Source of the DNA: Candidatus Omnitrophota bacterium
GTDB taxonomy: Bacteria; Omnitrophota; Gorgyraeia; Duberdicusellales; 4484-171
Length of the DNA: 8,284 nucleotides
Assembly: GCA_030601015.1 (NCBI GenBank)
Contig: JAUVUO010000048.1
Span: 1 to 8,284 of the forward strand
Direction: 5' to 3'
In this document: piece after piece, positions 1-7,574 of the stretch
Layout of the letters: every line of letters begins with the position of its first letter
Numbering within the stretch: position 1 is the first letter of the stretch
Position numbers and translations under genes: made by a program
The notes under the pieces: model-generated
Told to the model about the DNA's origin: nothing
Databases searched by the model: none
Seen by the model: only the letters and a program-made list of their open reading frames with translations

Positions 1-16
1 GGTATTATGATTTATT

Positions 17-44
17 CGGGATCCCAGCATCCGCTGGGATGACA
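17..44. repeat. GC-rich palindromic repeat (REP-like)
   Basis: An 8-bp perfect inverted repeat, ATCCCAGC at 21-28 and GCTGGGAT at 33-40, encloses the loop ATCC. The left flank also forms the palindrome GGGATCCC at 18-25, and GAC follows at 41-43. The sharp GC peak in A+T-rich noncoding DNA, and the TGTCATCCCAGC-type sequence on the minus strand, resemble dispersed palindromic repeats seen in many bacterial genomes. A degenerate second copy of the right arm (GCTGGCGGGATAACA) lies at 111-125. No T-run follows the hairpin on the minus strand, so it does not look like a canonical intrinsic terminator for tex. Copy number cannot be judged from one window. Confidence 0.6.
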
Positions 45-132
45 GGTGTGGGGTATTTGTTCTCGCTTTGTCATTCTTGTAACATAGATCTTTTCGGTAG
101 ATGATTATTTGCTGGCGGGATAACAATTAATA

Positions 133-2286
133 TCAAATATTTATTAATCTTTTCAATCCGATTCGTTTTAATTCTTTATCTATAGAAATTATTTGTACTT
201 TTAAAATATCGCCTACAGAAACTACATCGTAAGGATTTTTAATAAATTTATCACTTAACTTAGAAATATGAATCAATCCGTCATGATGTATCCCAATATC
301 AACAAACGCGCCAAAATTTGTAACATTCGTAACCGTACCGTCCAATATCATATCTTCTTCTAAATCTTTTATATCATTTATTTGAGAACTATACTGTATA
401 TAAACAAAATCTTTTCTTGGATCGACTCCAGGCTTAATGAGTTCTTTCAATATATCTTTTATTGTTAATAACCCAAAATCTTCGGTTACGTAATCTTCTG
501 GCTTTATTTTTGAAATCAAAGCCTCATCCCCTATTAAGTCTCCTATTTTCAACCCCTGCGCCACAGCCATATTCTCCGCCAAACTATAATTTTCAGGATG
601 GATTGCTGAATTATCCAAAGAATTATTTCCATTAAATATTCTTAAGAACCCCGCGCATTGCTGAAAAACTTTCTCTCCCAATCTAGGAACTTTTAATAAC
701 TCATTTTTATTAGAAAAAATCCCATGTTCCATCCGATATTGATAAATACTTCGAGCCGTAGATTTACCAACACCGGATATAAATGATAATATATCCTCAG
801 AGGCCGTATTCAAATCTACTCCTACCGAATTAACACAAGACTCAACAACAAAACCCAATGTTTTTTTTAATTCAGCCTGATTAACATCATGTTGGTACTG
901 GCCTACACCTATAGATTTAGGGTCAATTTTTATAAGTTCCGATAAAGGGTCCTGAAGCCGCCTGGCAATACTGATAGCCCCTCTTACCAATACATCTAAA
1001 TCCGGAAATTCCCTTTTAGCAATTTGCGAAGCTGAATAAACGGAAGCGCCTGCCTCATTAACAACTACAACTTTACAATCCAATCCATCTTTTTTTACAA
1101 TCTTTTTTATAAAAATATCGGTTTCTTTAGATGCCGTACCATGTCCGATAGCTATAAGTTCAACTTTATATTTTTCTATAAGATTTACTAAAATTTTTTC
1201 CGCGAAAGACCTTTTACTTTGCGGTGGATGAGGAAATATCTGTCCATTTTCCTTATAATTACCATTAGAATCTATCACTGCCATCTTACATCCTGCCCTA
1301 TATCCGGGATCAATGCCTAAAATATTTTTATGCCCTGCCGGTGATGCTAATAATAATTTTCTTAAATTCTTTGAAAACACGGTTATAGCTTCTTTTTCGG
1401 CCTCTTTCAGCTTTAACATAAATACTTCAAGTTCGATCGAGGGAAAAAGCATTTTTTTATAGCCTTGTTTAATCGCGATTAGTAATTCCTTTAAAAAAAT
1501 TGCTTTTTTATTCTTAACTACTTTCTCTTCGATTAACCCAAAAGCTGAATGTTCCTCTACTTCTATTTTCCAAGAAAGAACTGCTTCCTTAGCTCCCCTT
1601 CTAATAGCAAGAATTCTATGAGATGGTGAACTTTTTATAGGCTCAGACAAAGTGTAATAATCTTCATATTTGGATTTTTTGCCAACCCATTCTTTTTGCG
1701 GTTTTGATATTAACTTACCTTTATTAAAAATAAATTCTCTTAAACATTCTCTTACCTCAACATCTTCTGATATTTTTTCAGATATAATATCTAAAGCACC
1801 GATTATTACATCTTCGGATGAATAAACTTTTTTTTCAGGATTTATAAAACCGGCAATTATGGATTCCTTTACTCCTTCGGATTTTTGTTCAAAAAGAATT
1901 ATATCTGCTAACGGCTCTAACCCCTTCTCTTTAGCAATAGTGGCTTTGGTTCTTCTTTTAGGTTTATATGGTAAATATATATCTTCAAGTTTTTGTTTTT
2001 CTCTACACTCAACTATTTTTTTTTCTAATTCAGAAGTTAATTTATCCTGGTCTTTGACACTTTTTAACACAGTTTTTTTGCGTTTTTCCAACTCACTATA
2101 ATATTCAAACTTTTCTTCTATGTTTCTTAATTGTTCCTCATCCAAAGAATTAGTTTTTTCCTTTCTATATCTTGCTATAAAATGAATAGTAGAACCATCT
2201 TTTAACAATTCTATTGTATTTCTAACAAATTTTTCAGGTATTTCTATATCTTGTATTATATTTTTAATAATAACTTCCTGATCCAC
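133..2286 (-). CDS. tex: Tex family protein (YqgF/HhH/S1 RNA-binding transcription accessory factor)
   Basis: This is a full-length Tex protein of 717-718 residues, close to the usual family length. Tex is a cytoplasmic nucleic-acid-binding protein related to the core of eukaryotic Spt6 and linked to transcription and RNA metabolism. Visible landmarks (718-residue numbering) are an N-terminal helical region with FIARYRKE at 37-44 and LEDIYLPYKPKRRTK at 101-115, a YqgF/RNase H-like domain with GIDPGYRAG at 325-333, GHGTASKET at 382-390 and NEAGASVYSAS at 411-421, the signature DPLSELIKIDPKSIGVGQY at 447-465, helix-hairpin-helix segments around 486-520, and a C-terminal S1 domain at about 645-714 (NFGAFVDIG). 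Start choice: the longest frame opens with TTG at 2289, only 3 nt from the Shine-Dalgarno AGGAG (2297-2293). The next codon, GTG at 2286, sits 6 nt away and is preferred. No clear terminator follows the stop. Family assignment is near certain; the exact molecular role in this organism is inferred. Confidence 0.97.
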   Translation of the reverse strand: MDQEVIIKNIIQDIEIPEKFVRNTIELLKDGSTIHFIARYRKEKTNSLDEEQLRNIEEKFEYYSELEKRKKTVLKSVKDQDKLTSELEKKIVECREKQKLEDIYLPYKPKRRTKATIAKEKGLEPLADIILFEQKSEGVKESIIAGFINPEKKVYSSEDVIIGALDIISEKISEDVEVRECLREFIFNKGKLISKPQKEWVGKKSKYEDYYTLSEPIKSSPSHRILAIRRGAKEAVLSWKIEVEEHSAFGLIEEKVVKNKKAIFLKELLIAIKQGYKKMLFPSIELEVFMLKLKEAEKEAITVFSKNLRKLLLASPAGHKNILGIDPGYRAGCKMAVIDSNGNYKENGQIFPHPPQSKRSFAEKILVNLIEKYKVELIAIGHGTASKETDIFIKKIVKKDGLDCKVVVVNEAGASVYSASQIAKREFPDLDVLVRGAISIARRLQDPLSELIKIDPKSIGVGQYQHDVNQAELKKTLGFVVESCVNSVGVDLNTASEDILSFISGVGKSTARSIYQYRMEHGIFSNKNELLKVPRLGEKVFQQCAGFLRIFNGNNSLDNSAIHPENYSLAENMAVAQGLKIGDLIGDEALISKIKPEDYVTEDFGLLTIKDILKELIKPGVDPRKDFVYIQYSSQINDIKDLEEDMILDGTVTNVTNFGAFVDIGIHHDGLIHISKLSDKFIKNPYDVVSVGDILKVQIISIDKELKRIGLKRLINI

Positions 2287-2292
2287 CAATTT

Positions 2293-2297
2293 CTCCT
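2293..2297 (-). promoter_or_regulatory. Shine-Dalgarno site of tex (decides the start)
   Basis: AGGAG on the minus strand lies 3 nt before an in-frame TTG (2289-2287) and 6 nt before the adjacent in-frame GTG (2286-2284). The 6-nt spacing favours GTG as the initiator, shortening Tex by one residue compared with the longest frame. Confidence 0.7.
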
Positions 2298-2304
2298 AAG
2301 AAAT

Positions 2305-2331
2305 GAGACTGTCACATTTTACAACAGTCTC
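2305..2331. repeat. 27-bp palindrome between the small gene and tex
   Basis: Perfect 8-bp arms, GAGACTGT (2305-2312) and ACAGTCTC (2324-2331), flank an 11-nt A+T-rich loop. In minus-strand RNA the hairpin would end 7 nt before the tex Shine-Dalgarno. It is followed on that strand by ATTTCTT, a poor U-tract, so a weak terminator or attenuator for the small gene is possible but not convincing. The better T-run (TTTTTTT) precedes the hairpin on the minus strand, which is the wrong side for a terminator of these genes. The sequence resembles the hairpin upstream of thiE at 7463-7486, which suggests a repeat family. Confidence 0.6.
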
Positions 2332-2376
2332 TAAAAAAATTTCAATGCGCATATTTTTATAAATTATGTATGAAGG

Positions 2377-2706
2377 TTACTTCTTTAGAAGGATAGTTTT
2401 TACCGTAGTATGAGTTTTATTTCCCCAAGGCCAAAACATAGATATTACAATACCTGTATCAAACTCTTTAGCATACAAAGTCTGGTTAGGAAAAATTCCT
2501 CCATGATCTTTGGCTAAATCCTGATGCCGCGGAGAAGGCTTTACGCCTTTAGGTTTCACCGCTTCTCCCAAGACCTCAAGAAAACCATTTTCCCACTTAG
2601 TTATATCTTTATTATATATAACTATTTCCCAATAATCCTCTGATAAACTTCTCTGAACGTAAAGGTTAAGCCCTTCGAATTTACTTTTTATTTTATTTAA
2701 ATCCAT
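2377..2706 (-). CDS. small hypothetical protein, 109 aa
   Basis: I do not recognise a named family. The 109-residue product has no signal peptide, membrane segment or cysteine, so it is probably a small soluble cytoplasmic protein. Its composition looks like a real folded protein: aromatic beta-strand-like stretches (DYWEIVIY at 24-31, MFWPWG at 90-95), a Pro/Gly-rich turn (KPKGVKPSPR at 51-60), and KDHGGI at 66-71 followed by QTLYAKEFD at 75-83, ending in a basic TILLKK tail. The start ATG at 2706 is preceded by GGGGA on the minus strand with a 7-nt gap, a moderate ribosome-binding site. It lies 153 nt after htpG and 87 nt before tex on the same strand, with a possible promoter of its own. 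It vaguely recalls roughly 110-residue uncharacterised proteins of environmental bacteria, but I cannot verify that. No function is proposed. Confidence 0.8.
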   Translation of the reverse strand: MDLNKIKSKFEGLNLYVQRSLSEDYWEIVIYNKDITKWENGFLEVLGEAVKPKGVKPSPRHQDLAKDHGGIFPNQTLYAKEFDTGIVISMFWPWGNKTHTTVKTILLKK

Positions 2707-2720
2707 ACTACTTCCCCGAA

Positions 2721-2756
2721 ATTATAATTATTATAATATTACTTTAGTTTAAACAA
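2721..2756 (-). promoter_or_regulatory. possible promoter for the small hypothetical gene
   Basis: On the minus strand two TATAAT hexamers (2735-2730 and 2726-2721) lie shortly upstream of the ATG at 2706. TTGTTT at 2756-2751 is 15 nt before the first of them. The region is nearly all A+T, so chance matches are expected. The palindrome GTTTAAAC (2747-2754) overlaps the proposed -35 box. Confidence 0.3.
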
Positions 2757-2859
2757 TATCTTCATAGAATACAAGCTTTGAATTCTTAATATAAATTGAT
2801 TCCATAATAATTATTTTATTTATCTACTCTCTAATTTTCTTTTTAAAACTTATTTGTAT

Positions 2860-4713
2860 TCATTTTGTAGCGTCTTCCATGATTTCGTTCATTCTCTTGA
2901 CAAAATCGGCCGATTGAGAAAGATTACCATCCATTAAAAGCACTCCCTCGTATAACTGGGTTATACATTTCTTCAATATAGGATCATTGCGGCCCGCTAT
3001 CTGTATCTTGGCCAAATTCTTTATTAAAGGGTTATTCATGTTTACTTCCAATATTTTTTTTGATTCTCCTGTATGCTGATTCATCATTCTCATCATTTTT
3101 TCCATTTGGCTGTCCATCCCGTCTTTTCCCACAACTAAAGTAACTGCTGAATCAACAAGCCTTTTTGAAGGAACGACATCCTGAACTTTAGTGCCCAATG
3201 TTTCTTTAAATAAAGAAATTAAAGATTTGCTTAAATTATCATCCGGCTTTTCTATTTTATCTTGAGGTTCTAGATCTATATCCGCTTTATCAATTGATTT
3301 TATCTTTTTTTTGTCATATTCCCCTATAGACGGAAAAATAAAAACATCAACCGGTTCGGACAAAAGAAGCACTTCAATACTATTCTTTTTAAAATACTCT
3401 AGATTAGGATTTTTTTCTAAAGATTCCCTGTTTTCACCGGCAAGATAATAAATTTCTTTCTGATTTTCGCGCATCCCCGAAACATAACTTTTTAAAGATG
3501 TATATTCTCCTTTAGAATTTAAAGATGATTCAAACCTTAAAAGTTCTATAATTTTATCCCTGTTAGAAAAATCACTGTTTACCCCGGTTTTAAAAAGAGG
3601 TCCAAAATTTTTATAAAACTCATTATATTTATCCGTTTTTTTCTCAGCCCACTCTTCTAAAAGCGAAAAAATCCTGCCGGTAATCGCGCTCCTGATTTTT
3701 CCCATTACCGAACTGGACTGAGTAATTTCCCTAGAAACATTTAATGGTAAATCCGTGGTATCGACAACTCCTTTAACAAATCTTAAATAATCAGGAATAG
3801 CATCTTTACAATCTTCCTGAATAAGTATCTTATTCGAATACAAATAAATAGACTTTTCGTTCTGAATCCTCATTAAATCCATTGGTGCTTTTTTAGGAAT
3901 AAAAATTAAGGATTTAAAACTAACATTTCCTTCCATAGATATATGCAAATGGCCTAGAGGATCGTCATAATCATTCGAAATAAATTTATAAAAATCATTT
4001 AATTCCGCATCCTTAATCTCATTCGCTCTTTTATGCCAAATAGCTGTTACTTTATTAATCTGCTCTTTCTTTAAATAAATAGGGAAATCAGCAAAATTTG
4101 AATATTTACTTATAATCTGTTTAATCTTGTATTCTTCCGAAAACTCTTTCGCGCTATCTTTCAATTTAAAAAATATTTTTGTTCCTCTATCTTTCTTATT
4201 AATTTCTTCAATAGTGAACTCACCTTCTCCCGAGGATTTCCAACAATATCCTTTAGAATCACTTGCCGCATTTCTGGTTTCTATAGTAACCTCATCTGCC
4301 ACCATAAAAACCGAGTAAAACCCTACACCAAACTGTCCAATTAAATTTTCCTCCAATTTTTTTTTCTCTTCCTTAATATTTTTTAAAAACTCAAGAGTAC
4401 CTGAACGGGCGATAGTTCCTATATTATTTACTAATTCCTCTTCGGTCATCCCTATACCATTATCCTCTATGGAAAACATCTGCTTTTTAGAGTCTATTTC
4501 TATTTTTATTCTTAATTCAGCATCCGGATCTATAATATTTTTATCAGTAAGTTTTTTAAACCGCGCTTTATTAAGAGCATCTGACGAATTAGACACTAAT
4601 TCCCGCAAAAAAACTTCCGGATGGGTATACAACGAGTGGGTAATCAAATTTAACAGCTGTTTCATCTCAGTCTTATATTCATACTTATGTATTGACTCTG
4701 TTTTTTTATTCAT
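2860..4713 (-). CDS. htpG: molecular chaperone HtpG (bacterial Hsp90)
   Basis: This is a complete 617-residue HtpG, normal for the bacterial family. HtpG is a cytosolic ATP-dependent homodimeric chaperone that remodels client proteins with the DnaK system. The N-terminal GHKL ATPase domain is intact: FLRELVSNSSDA at 35-46 (E38 general base, N42 for Mg/ATP), DNGIGM at 84-89, the lid and glycine-rich loop IGQFGVGFYS at 125-134, and RGTKIFF at 176-182. The middle domain carries LPLNVSRE at 322-329, with R328 equivalent to the gamma-phosphate-sensing arginine. The C-terminal dimerisation region includes a Met-rich stretch (MEKMMRMM, 537-544), and there is no eukaryotic MEEVD tail or long charged linker. 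ATG at 4713 is preceded by AAGGAGGA with a 7-nt gap, a strong ribosome-binding site. The 166-nt gap to thiH and its own promoter-like sequence suggest separate transcription. Confidence 0.99.
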   Translation of the reverse strand: MNKKTESIHKYEYKTEMKQLLNLITHSLYTHPEVFLRELVSNSSDALNKARFKKLTDKNIIDPDAELRIKIEIDSKKQMFSIEDNGIGMTEEELVNNIGTIARSGTLEFLKNIKEEKKKLEENLIGQFGVGFYSVFMVADEVTIETRNAASDSKGYCWKSSGEGEFTIEEINKKDRGTKIFFKLKDSAKEFSEEYKIKQIISKYSNFADFPIYLKKEQINKVTAIWHKRANEIKDAELNDFYKFISNDYDDPLGHLHISMEGNVSFKSLIFIPKKAPMDLMRIQNEKSIYLYSNKILIQEDCKDAIPDYLRFVKGVVDTTDLPLNVSREITQSSSVMGKIRSAITGRIFSLLEEWAEKKTDKYNEFYKNFGPLFKTGVNSDFSNRDKIIELLRFESSLNSKGEYTSLKSYVSGMRENQKEIYYLAGENRESLEKNPNLEYFKKNSIEVLLLSEPVDVFIFPSIGEYDKKKIKSIDKADIDLEPQDKIEKPDDNLSKSLISLFKETLGTKVQDVVPSKRLVDSAVTLVVGKDGMDSQMEKMMRMMNQHTGESKKILEVNMNNPLIKNLAKIQIAGRNDPILKKCITQLYEGVLLMDGNLSQSADFVKRMNEIMEDATK

Positions 4714-4771
4714 TTTAGTTTCCTCCTTTACAAATAAAATTATCTATAATTTCTTTTTTCTTTAGTACACA

Positions 4772-4799
4772 ATTTTAATCATATTTCAAAAATTTTCAA
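4772..4799 (-). promoter_or_regulatory. candidate sigma-70-type promoter of htpG
   Basis: On the minus strand TTGAAA (4799-4794) and TAAAAT (4777-4772) are separated by 16 nt, about 60 nt upstream of the htpG ATG. The -35 box reads CTTGAAA, which also fits a sigma-32 -35 element, but no CCCCAT-like -10 accompanies it. I see no CIRCE (HrcA) inverted repeat between htpG and thiH. Confidence 0.45.
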
Positions 4800-4879
4800 G
4801 TAATTTTCCGAAATATAAATATAATCTTTTTTTGCCTTATTTATTACTGCCGCACATAATCAACCTCATATTACACAAA

Positions 4880-6016
4880 TCAAACGCCAACCCAATCTTT
4901 TAAAATCGACTGATACCCTTTCTGTTCCAACATTACTTTTACATCACTCACGCTTCTTTCATCTAATATTTTAAACTGTTCAGAAAAGGCACTTCCAACT
5001 TCAGATATGGTATGTCCGCCCACAACCGTGGTAGATCCCGCGGATATACGGGTAATCCCTAAAGGAATTAAATTTTCTCTGAATTCAGGACTTTCTCTAG
5101 TAGACAATGTAATCCCTAATCTAGGAAGAAAAATTCGGAAAGCCATAATGATTTGCGCGACATTAGTATCTGTAACATTATAAACAGGCTTAAACCCGCC
5201 GGCAGTCTTCCTTATTCTTGGAATAGATACGCTTATTTCCGCATCCGAAAAATTATCCTGCAAAAATTTCGCGTGAATTCCCAGCATAAAAGCTTCTTTT
5301 CTCCAATCATTTAGACCTAACAAAGTCCCAATATTCACGCATCTCATACCTTTCGCTAATGCTCTTTCAGGAGCTTCCAATCTATACAAATAATCCTTTT
5401 TCGGCCCGGCCAAATGAACTTTATCGTAAATAACCTCATCATAAACTTCTTGATAAATAGTTAATCCGTCAACACCGTCTTTTATCAATTCTTCGTATTC
5501 ACTTCCTTTAAGAGCATAAATTTCAATAGAAATAGAAGTAAAATATTTTTTTAAAATTTTTATACAATCTTTTATATAAAATAAAGAATTTTCTTTTCTC
5601 GATTCCCCGGTTAAAATCAGGATATGTCTTAATCCTGTAGAACTTATAAAGTTAGCCTCTTTATCTACTTCTTTCAATGTTAATTGTTTTCTTCTAATTT
5701 TACTATTAATATTAAACCCGCAATAAATACAGTTATTAACACAATAATTCGAAATATAAATCGGCGTATACAGCTGAATTGTTTTACCGAAATTTTGTAC
5801 AGTTAAATTATGGGCTAATTGAGCCATCTCTTCTAAATATTTCTCTGCTATCGGTGATAGAAGGGTATAAAATTGTTCTACACTTATAACTTCCGCGTTT
5901 AAAACAGAATTTATTTCTTTATCTGTGACACCTATAAAAAAATTTTCTATATTAACCCTTTTAAACTGTAAAACCCAATCATGAAAACTCATATTTACTT
6001 CAGCCTCAACTTTCAT
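4880..6016 (-). CDS. thiH: 2-iminoacetate synthase ThiH (radical SAM tyrosine lyase)
   Basis: The 378-residue product matches ThiH in length and layout. ThiH cleaves tyrosine with S-adenosylmethionine and a [4Fe-4S] cluster to give dehydroglycine (2-iminoacetate) and p-cresol. The imine is used by ThiG for thiazole formation. The radical-SAM cluster motif CX3CX2C is present as C92, C96 and C99 ([10 protein letters not shown]). Other family landmarks are LTGE at 135-138, YQEVYDE at 188-194, VSIPRIR at 263-269, [11 protein letters not shown] at 304-314 and the C-terminal LKDW at 372-375. The gene overlaps the end of thiG by 11 nt, indicating a shared transcript and probable translational coupling. 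The ATG at 6016 has GAGAGG only 2 nt away, an awkward spacing. An in-frame ATG at 5992 (codon 9) is the alternative, with GAGG 11 nt upstream of it. The enzyme is oxygen-sensitive, consistent with an anaerobic host. Confidence 0.98.
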   Translation of the reverse strand: MKVEAEVNMSFHDWVLQFKRVNIENFFIGVTDKEINSVLNAEVISVEQFYTLLSPIAEKYLEEMAQLAHNLTVQNFGKTIQLYTPIYISNYCVNNCIYCGFNINSKIRRKQLTLKEVDKEANFISSTGLRHILILTGESRKENSLFYIKDCIKILKKYFTSISIEIYALKGSEYEELIKDGVDGLTIYQEVYDEVIYDKVHLAGPKKDYLYRLEAPERALAKGMRCVNIGTLLGLNDWRKEAFMLGIHAKFLQDNFSDAEISVSIPRIRKTAGGFKPVYNVTDTNVAQIIMAFRIFLPRLGITLSTRESPEFRENLIPLGITRISAGSTTVVGGHTISEVGSAFSEQFKILDERSVSDVKVMLEQKGYQSILKDWVGV

Positions 6017-6785
6017 TGCCTCTCAAGAACCCGGTCAAAGGAGAAGATGCTCTAGCCCTATCCACACTAACGGCTAATCCGGATAAATAAGCAATTCTTC
6101 CTGCCTCTACTGCTTTACTAAAAGCCTCTGCCATACCCTCAGGATTATAAGCCGTTGCAATAGCTGTATTTACCAAAACAGCCCCGCATCCTAACTCCAT
6201 ACAATCCGCAGCTTCTGAAGGTTTCCCTATCCCGGCATCAACAATAACCGGTATATTTAATTCATTAACCATAATCCTAACTATTTCTTTTGTCCGAAAC
6301 CCTCTGTTGGTACCGATAGGCGACCCCAACGGCATTACTGCAGCTGCCCCGGATTTTTCCAATTGTCTTGCTATAATCAAATCGGGATTAATATATGGCA
6401 AAACAACAAACCCCTCCTTTGAAAGCACTTCCGTAGCTTTTAAAGTTTCATAATTATCCGGCAATAAATATTTATTGTCCGGTATAACCTCTATTTTAAT
6501 CCAATTGCCGCAACCCGCGGCTTTTGCCAATCTTGCTATTCTTATTGCCTCTTTCGCATTCCTGGCACCCGAAGTATTTGTCATAAGCAAACAATGTTTA
6601 GGTATATTAGCTAATATATTTTCCGATTTAGATTCCATATCAATACGCCGTAAAGCAACGGTAACTACCTCGGCCTTTGATTTCTCTAAAACATTTTTAA
6701 TTACTTTTTTATTTTCAAATTTACCTGTCCCAATAAAAAGACGGTTTGTTATAGTTTCCCCGCCTATAATTAATTTATCTTCCAT
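6006..6785 (-). CDS. thiG: thiazole synthase ThiG
   Basis: This is a complete 259-residue ThiG, the TIM-barrel enzyme that condenses 1-deoxy-D-xylulose 5-phosphate, dehydroglycine and the sulfur of ThiS thiocarboxylate into thiazole phosphate carboxylate. Family features seen are the opening [19 protein letters not shown] at 5-23, EVVTVALRR at 39-47, [12 protein letters not shown] at 69-80, NWIKIEV at 94-100 with K97 as the Schiff-base lysine, VLPYINPD at 128-135, [12 protein letters not shown] at 151-162, [13 protein letters not shown] at 181-193 and VLVNTAIA at 203-210. ATG at 6785 is preceded by AGGAGG with a 5-nt gap. It follows thiE by 40 nt with no hairpin between, and its end overlaps thiH by 11 nt. 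ThiG normally works in complex with ThiH, as the context supports. The partner gene thiS is not adjacent. Confidence 0.99.
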   Translation of the reverse strand: MEDKLIIGGETITNRLFIGTGKFENKKVIKNVLEKSKAEVVTVALRRIDMESKSENILANIPKHCLLMTNTSGARNAKEAIRIARLAKAAGCGNWIKIEVIPDNKYLLPDNYETLKATEVLSKEGFVVLPYINPDLIIARQLEKSGAAAVMPLGSPIGTNRGFRTKEIVRIMVNELNIPVIVDAGIGKPSEAADCMELGCGAVLVNTAIATAYNPEGMAEAFSKAVEAGRIAYLSGLAVSVDRARASSPLTGFLRGNES

Positions 6786-6825
6786 TATTACCTCCTAAAC
6801 AAAATTATAGTATCGTCAAAAATAA

Positions 6826-7452
6826 TTACTTGATTTTATTCTTAAAATCCTTTATACGCCTAACAATATCTTCTGCGTCAACCAATCCTCTTATCATCGC
6901 TATATTTTTCACACCCTTGTTTAAAAGTATATCTACATTATCTAAGTTTATTCCCCCTATAAAAACAACCGGTTTAACTGCTATATCTAATACTTTTTTA
7001 ATATCCGTAACCCCTATTGAATAATCTTTTGTTTTTGTCGGAAAGATGGGGCCAAAAGCTATATAGTTACAATCACTATTATTCGCTTCTACAAACTGGT
7101 TAAAAGAATGAGTTGAAATTCCTATTATTTTCTCTTGGCCCAATATTTCACGCGTTTGTCTCAAATTATATATCTTTATATCTTCTTGTCCCAAATGCAC
7201 TCCATCCGCACCGACCTCTTCTGCCAATAAAGGGTCATCATTAACAATAAATATCGTATCTTTTTCAAAACATAAAGAAAAAATCGATTTCCCTAATGTA
7301 ATCAATTCATTCCTTGCCATTTTTTTATCCCGCATCTGAATAATATCTATCCCTGCTAAAACTGCTGATTTAACAATATCTAAAGTACTTCTATTATCCG
7401 AATACTCCTGACTAGTCACCAAATATAAACTCTTTTCCTTAAACACTTTCAT
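6826..7452 (-). CDS. thiE: thiamine phosphate synthase ThiE
   Basis: The 208-residue product has the size and motifs of thiamine phosphate synthase, a cytoplasmic TIM-barrel enzyme that joins HMP pyrophosphate to thiazole phosphate, releasing pyrophosphate. Seen in order are YLVTS at 10-14, IQMRDKK at 38-44, FIVNDD at 68-73 (pyrophosphate/Mg site), GADGVHLGQED at 81-91, IIGISTHS at 109-116, YIAFGPIFPTKTK at 130-142, VFIGGI at 163-168 and IAMIRGLVDAEDI at 184-196. It could in principle be the related regulator TenI, but the intact RDK, NDD and GVHLGQED motifs favour the synthase. It is the first gene of the thiE-thiG-thiH unit. The ATG at 7452 has only a weak GAGA in front. A stop codon lies in frame three codons upstream, so no longer start is possible. 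A stronger SD-like tract lies 30 nt away beyond a hairpin. Confidence 0.97.
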   Translation of the reverse strand: MKVFKEKSLYLVTSQEYSDNRSTLDIVKSAVLAGIDIIQMRDKKMARNELITLGKSIFSLCFEKDTIFIVNDDPLLAEEVGADGVHLGQEDIKIYNLRQTREILGQEKIIGISTHSFNQFVEANNSDCNYIAFGPIFPTKTKDYSIGVTDIKKVLDIAVKPVVFIGGINLDNVDILLNKGVKNIAMIRGLVDAEDIVRRIKDFKNKIK

Positions 7453-7462
7453 TTTCTCTTAT

Positions 7463-7490
7463 AGGGCTGCTGCAAAATGCAGCCTCCCCT
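7463..7490 (-). promoter_or_regulatory. thiE leader hairpin with embedded Shine-Dalgarno-like tract
   Basis: On the minus strand AGGGGAGG (7490-7483) merges into a hairpin just before thiE. Two alternative pairings are possible: GGCTGC with GCAGCC (7484-7479 with 7470-7465), or GCTGCA with TGCAGC. The structure ends about 12 nt before the thiE ATG and has no T-run, so it is not a standard terminator. It could mask or present a ribosome-binding site. It does not match the TPP riboswitch: CUGAGA and the GAUAAUGCC-type segment are not found. It may equally be a copy of the palindromic repeat at 2305-2331. Confidence 0.5.
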
Positions 7491-7542
7491 GATTAATCTT
7501 TTCTTCTTATATCCGTGATCCATCAACAAAAACTCATGTTAC

Positions 7543-7574
7543 ATTATACAATAAATATATGCATAATAAATCAA
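7543..7574 (-). promoter_or_regulatory. possible promoter of the thiE-thiG-thiH operon
   Basis: A perfect TATAAT (7548-7543, minus strand) would start a transcript about 85 nt before the thiE ATG. The best -35-like hexamer is TTGATT at 7574-7569, with a 20-nt spacer that is longer than ideal. The surrounding DNA is A+T-rich, so the match is suggestive only. Confidence 0.35.

Noticed and set aside
2305..2340. Intrinsic terminator with T-run on the minus strand
   Set aside because: The run of seven T residues lies before, not after, the hairpin in the direction of transcription; only ATTTCTT follows.
2749..2805. 18-codon minus-strand frame (begins MESIYIKN) between htpG and the small gene
   Set aside because: No Shine-Dalgarno sequence precedes it, it is very short, and it lies in A+T-rich DNA where such frames arise by chance.
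4469..4765. 98-codon plus-strand frame antisense to the start of htpG
   Set aside because: It is a shadow of the well-supported htpG reading frame, with a Ser/Phe/Ile-rich product resembling no protein.
4714..4879. CIRCE element or thi operon terminator in the thiH-htpG gap
   Set aside because: No TTAGCACTC/GAGTGCTAA arms and no GC-rich hairpin with a T-run were found; only a weak A+T pairing (AAAATT/AATTTT) exists.
6475..6798. 107-codon plus-strand frame antisense to thiG
   Set aside because: It is entirely antisense to conserved ThiG codons and has no family motifs.
7453..7530. Possible TPP riboswitch upstream of thiE (GGATCACGGATATAAG vaguely resembles the 3' conserved part)
   Set aside because: CUGAGA is missing, the GAUAAUGCC-type element is not matched, and the hairpin next to thiE does not fit the aptamer layout.
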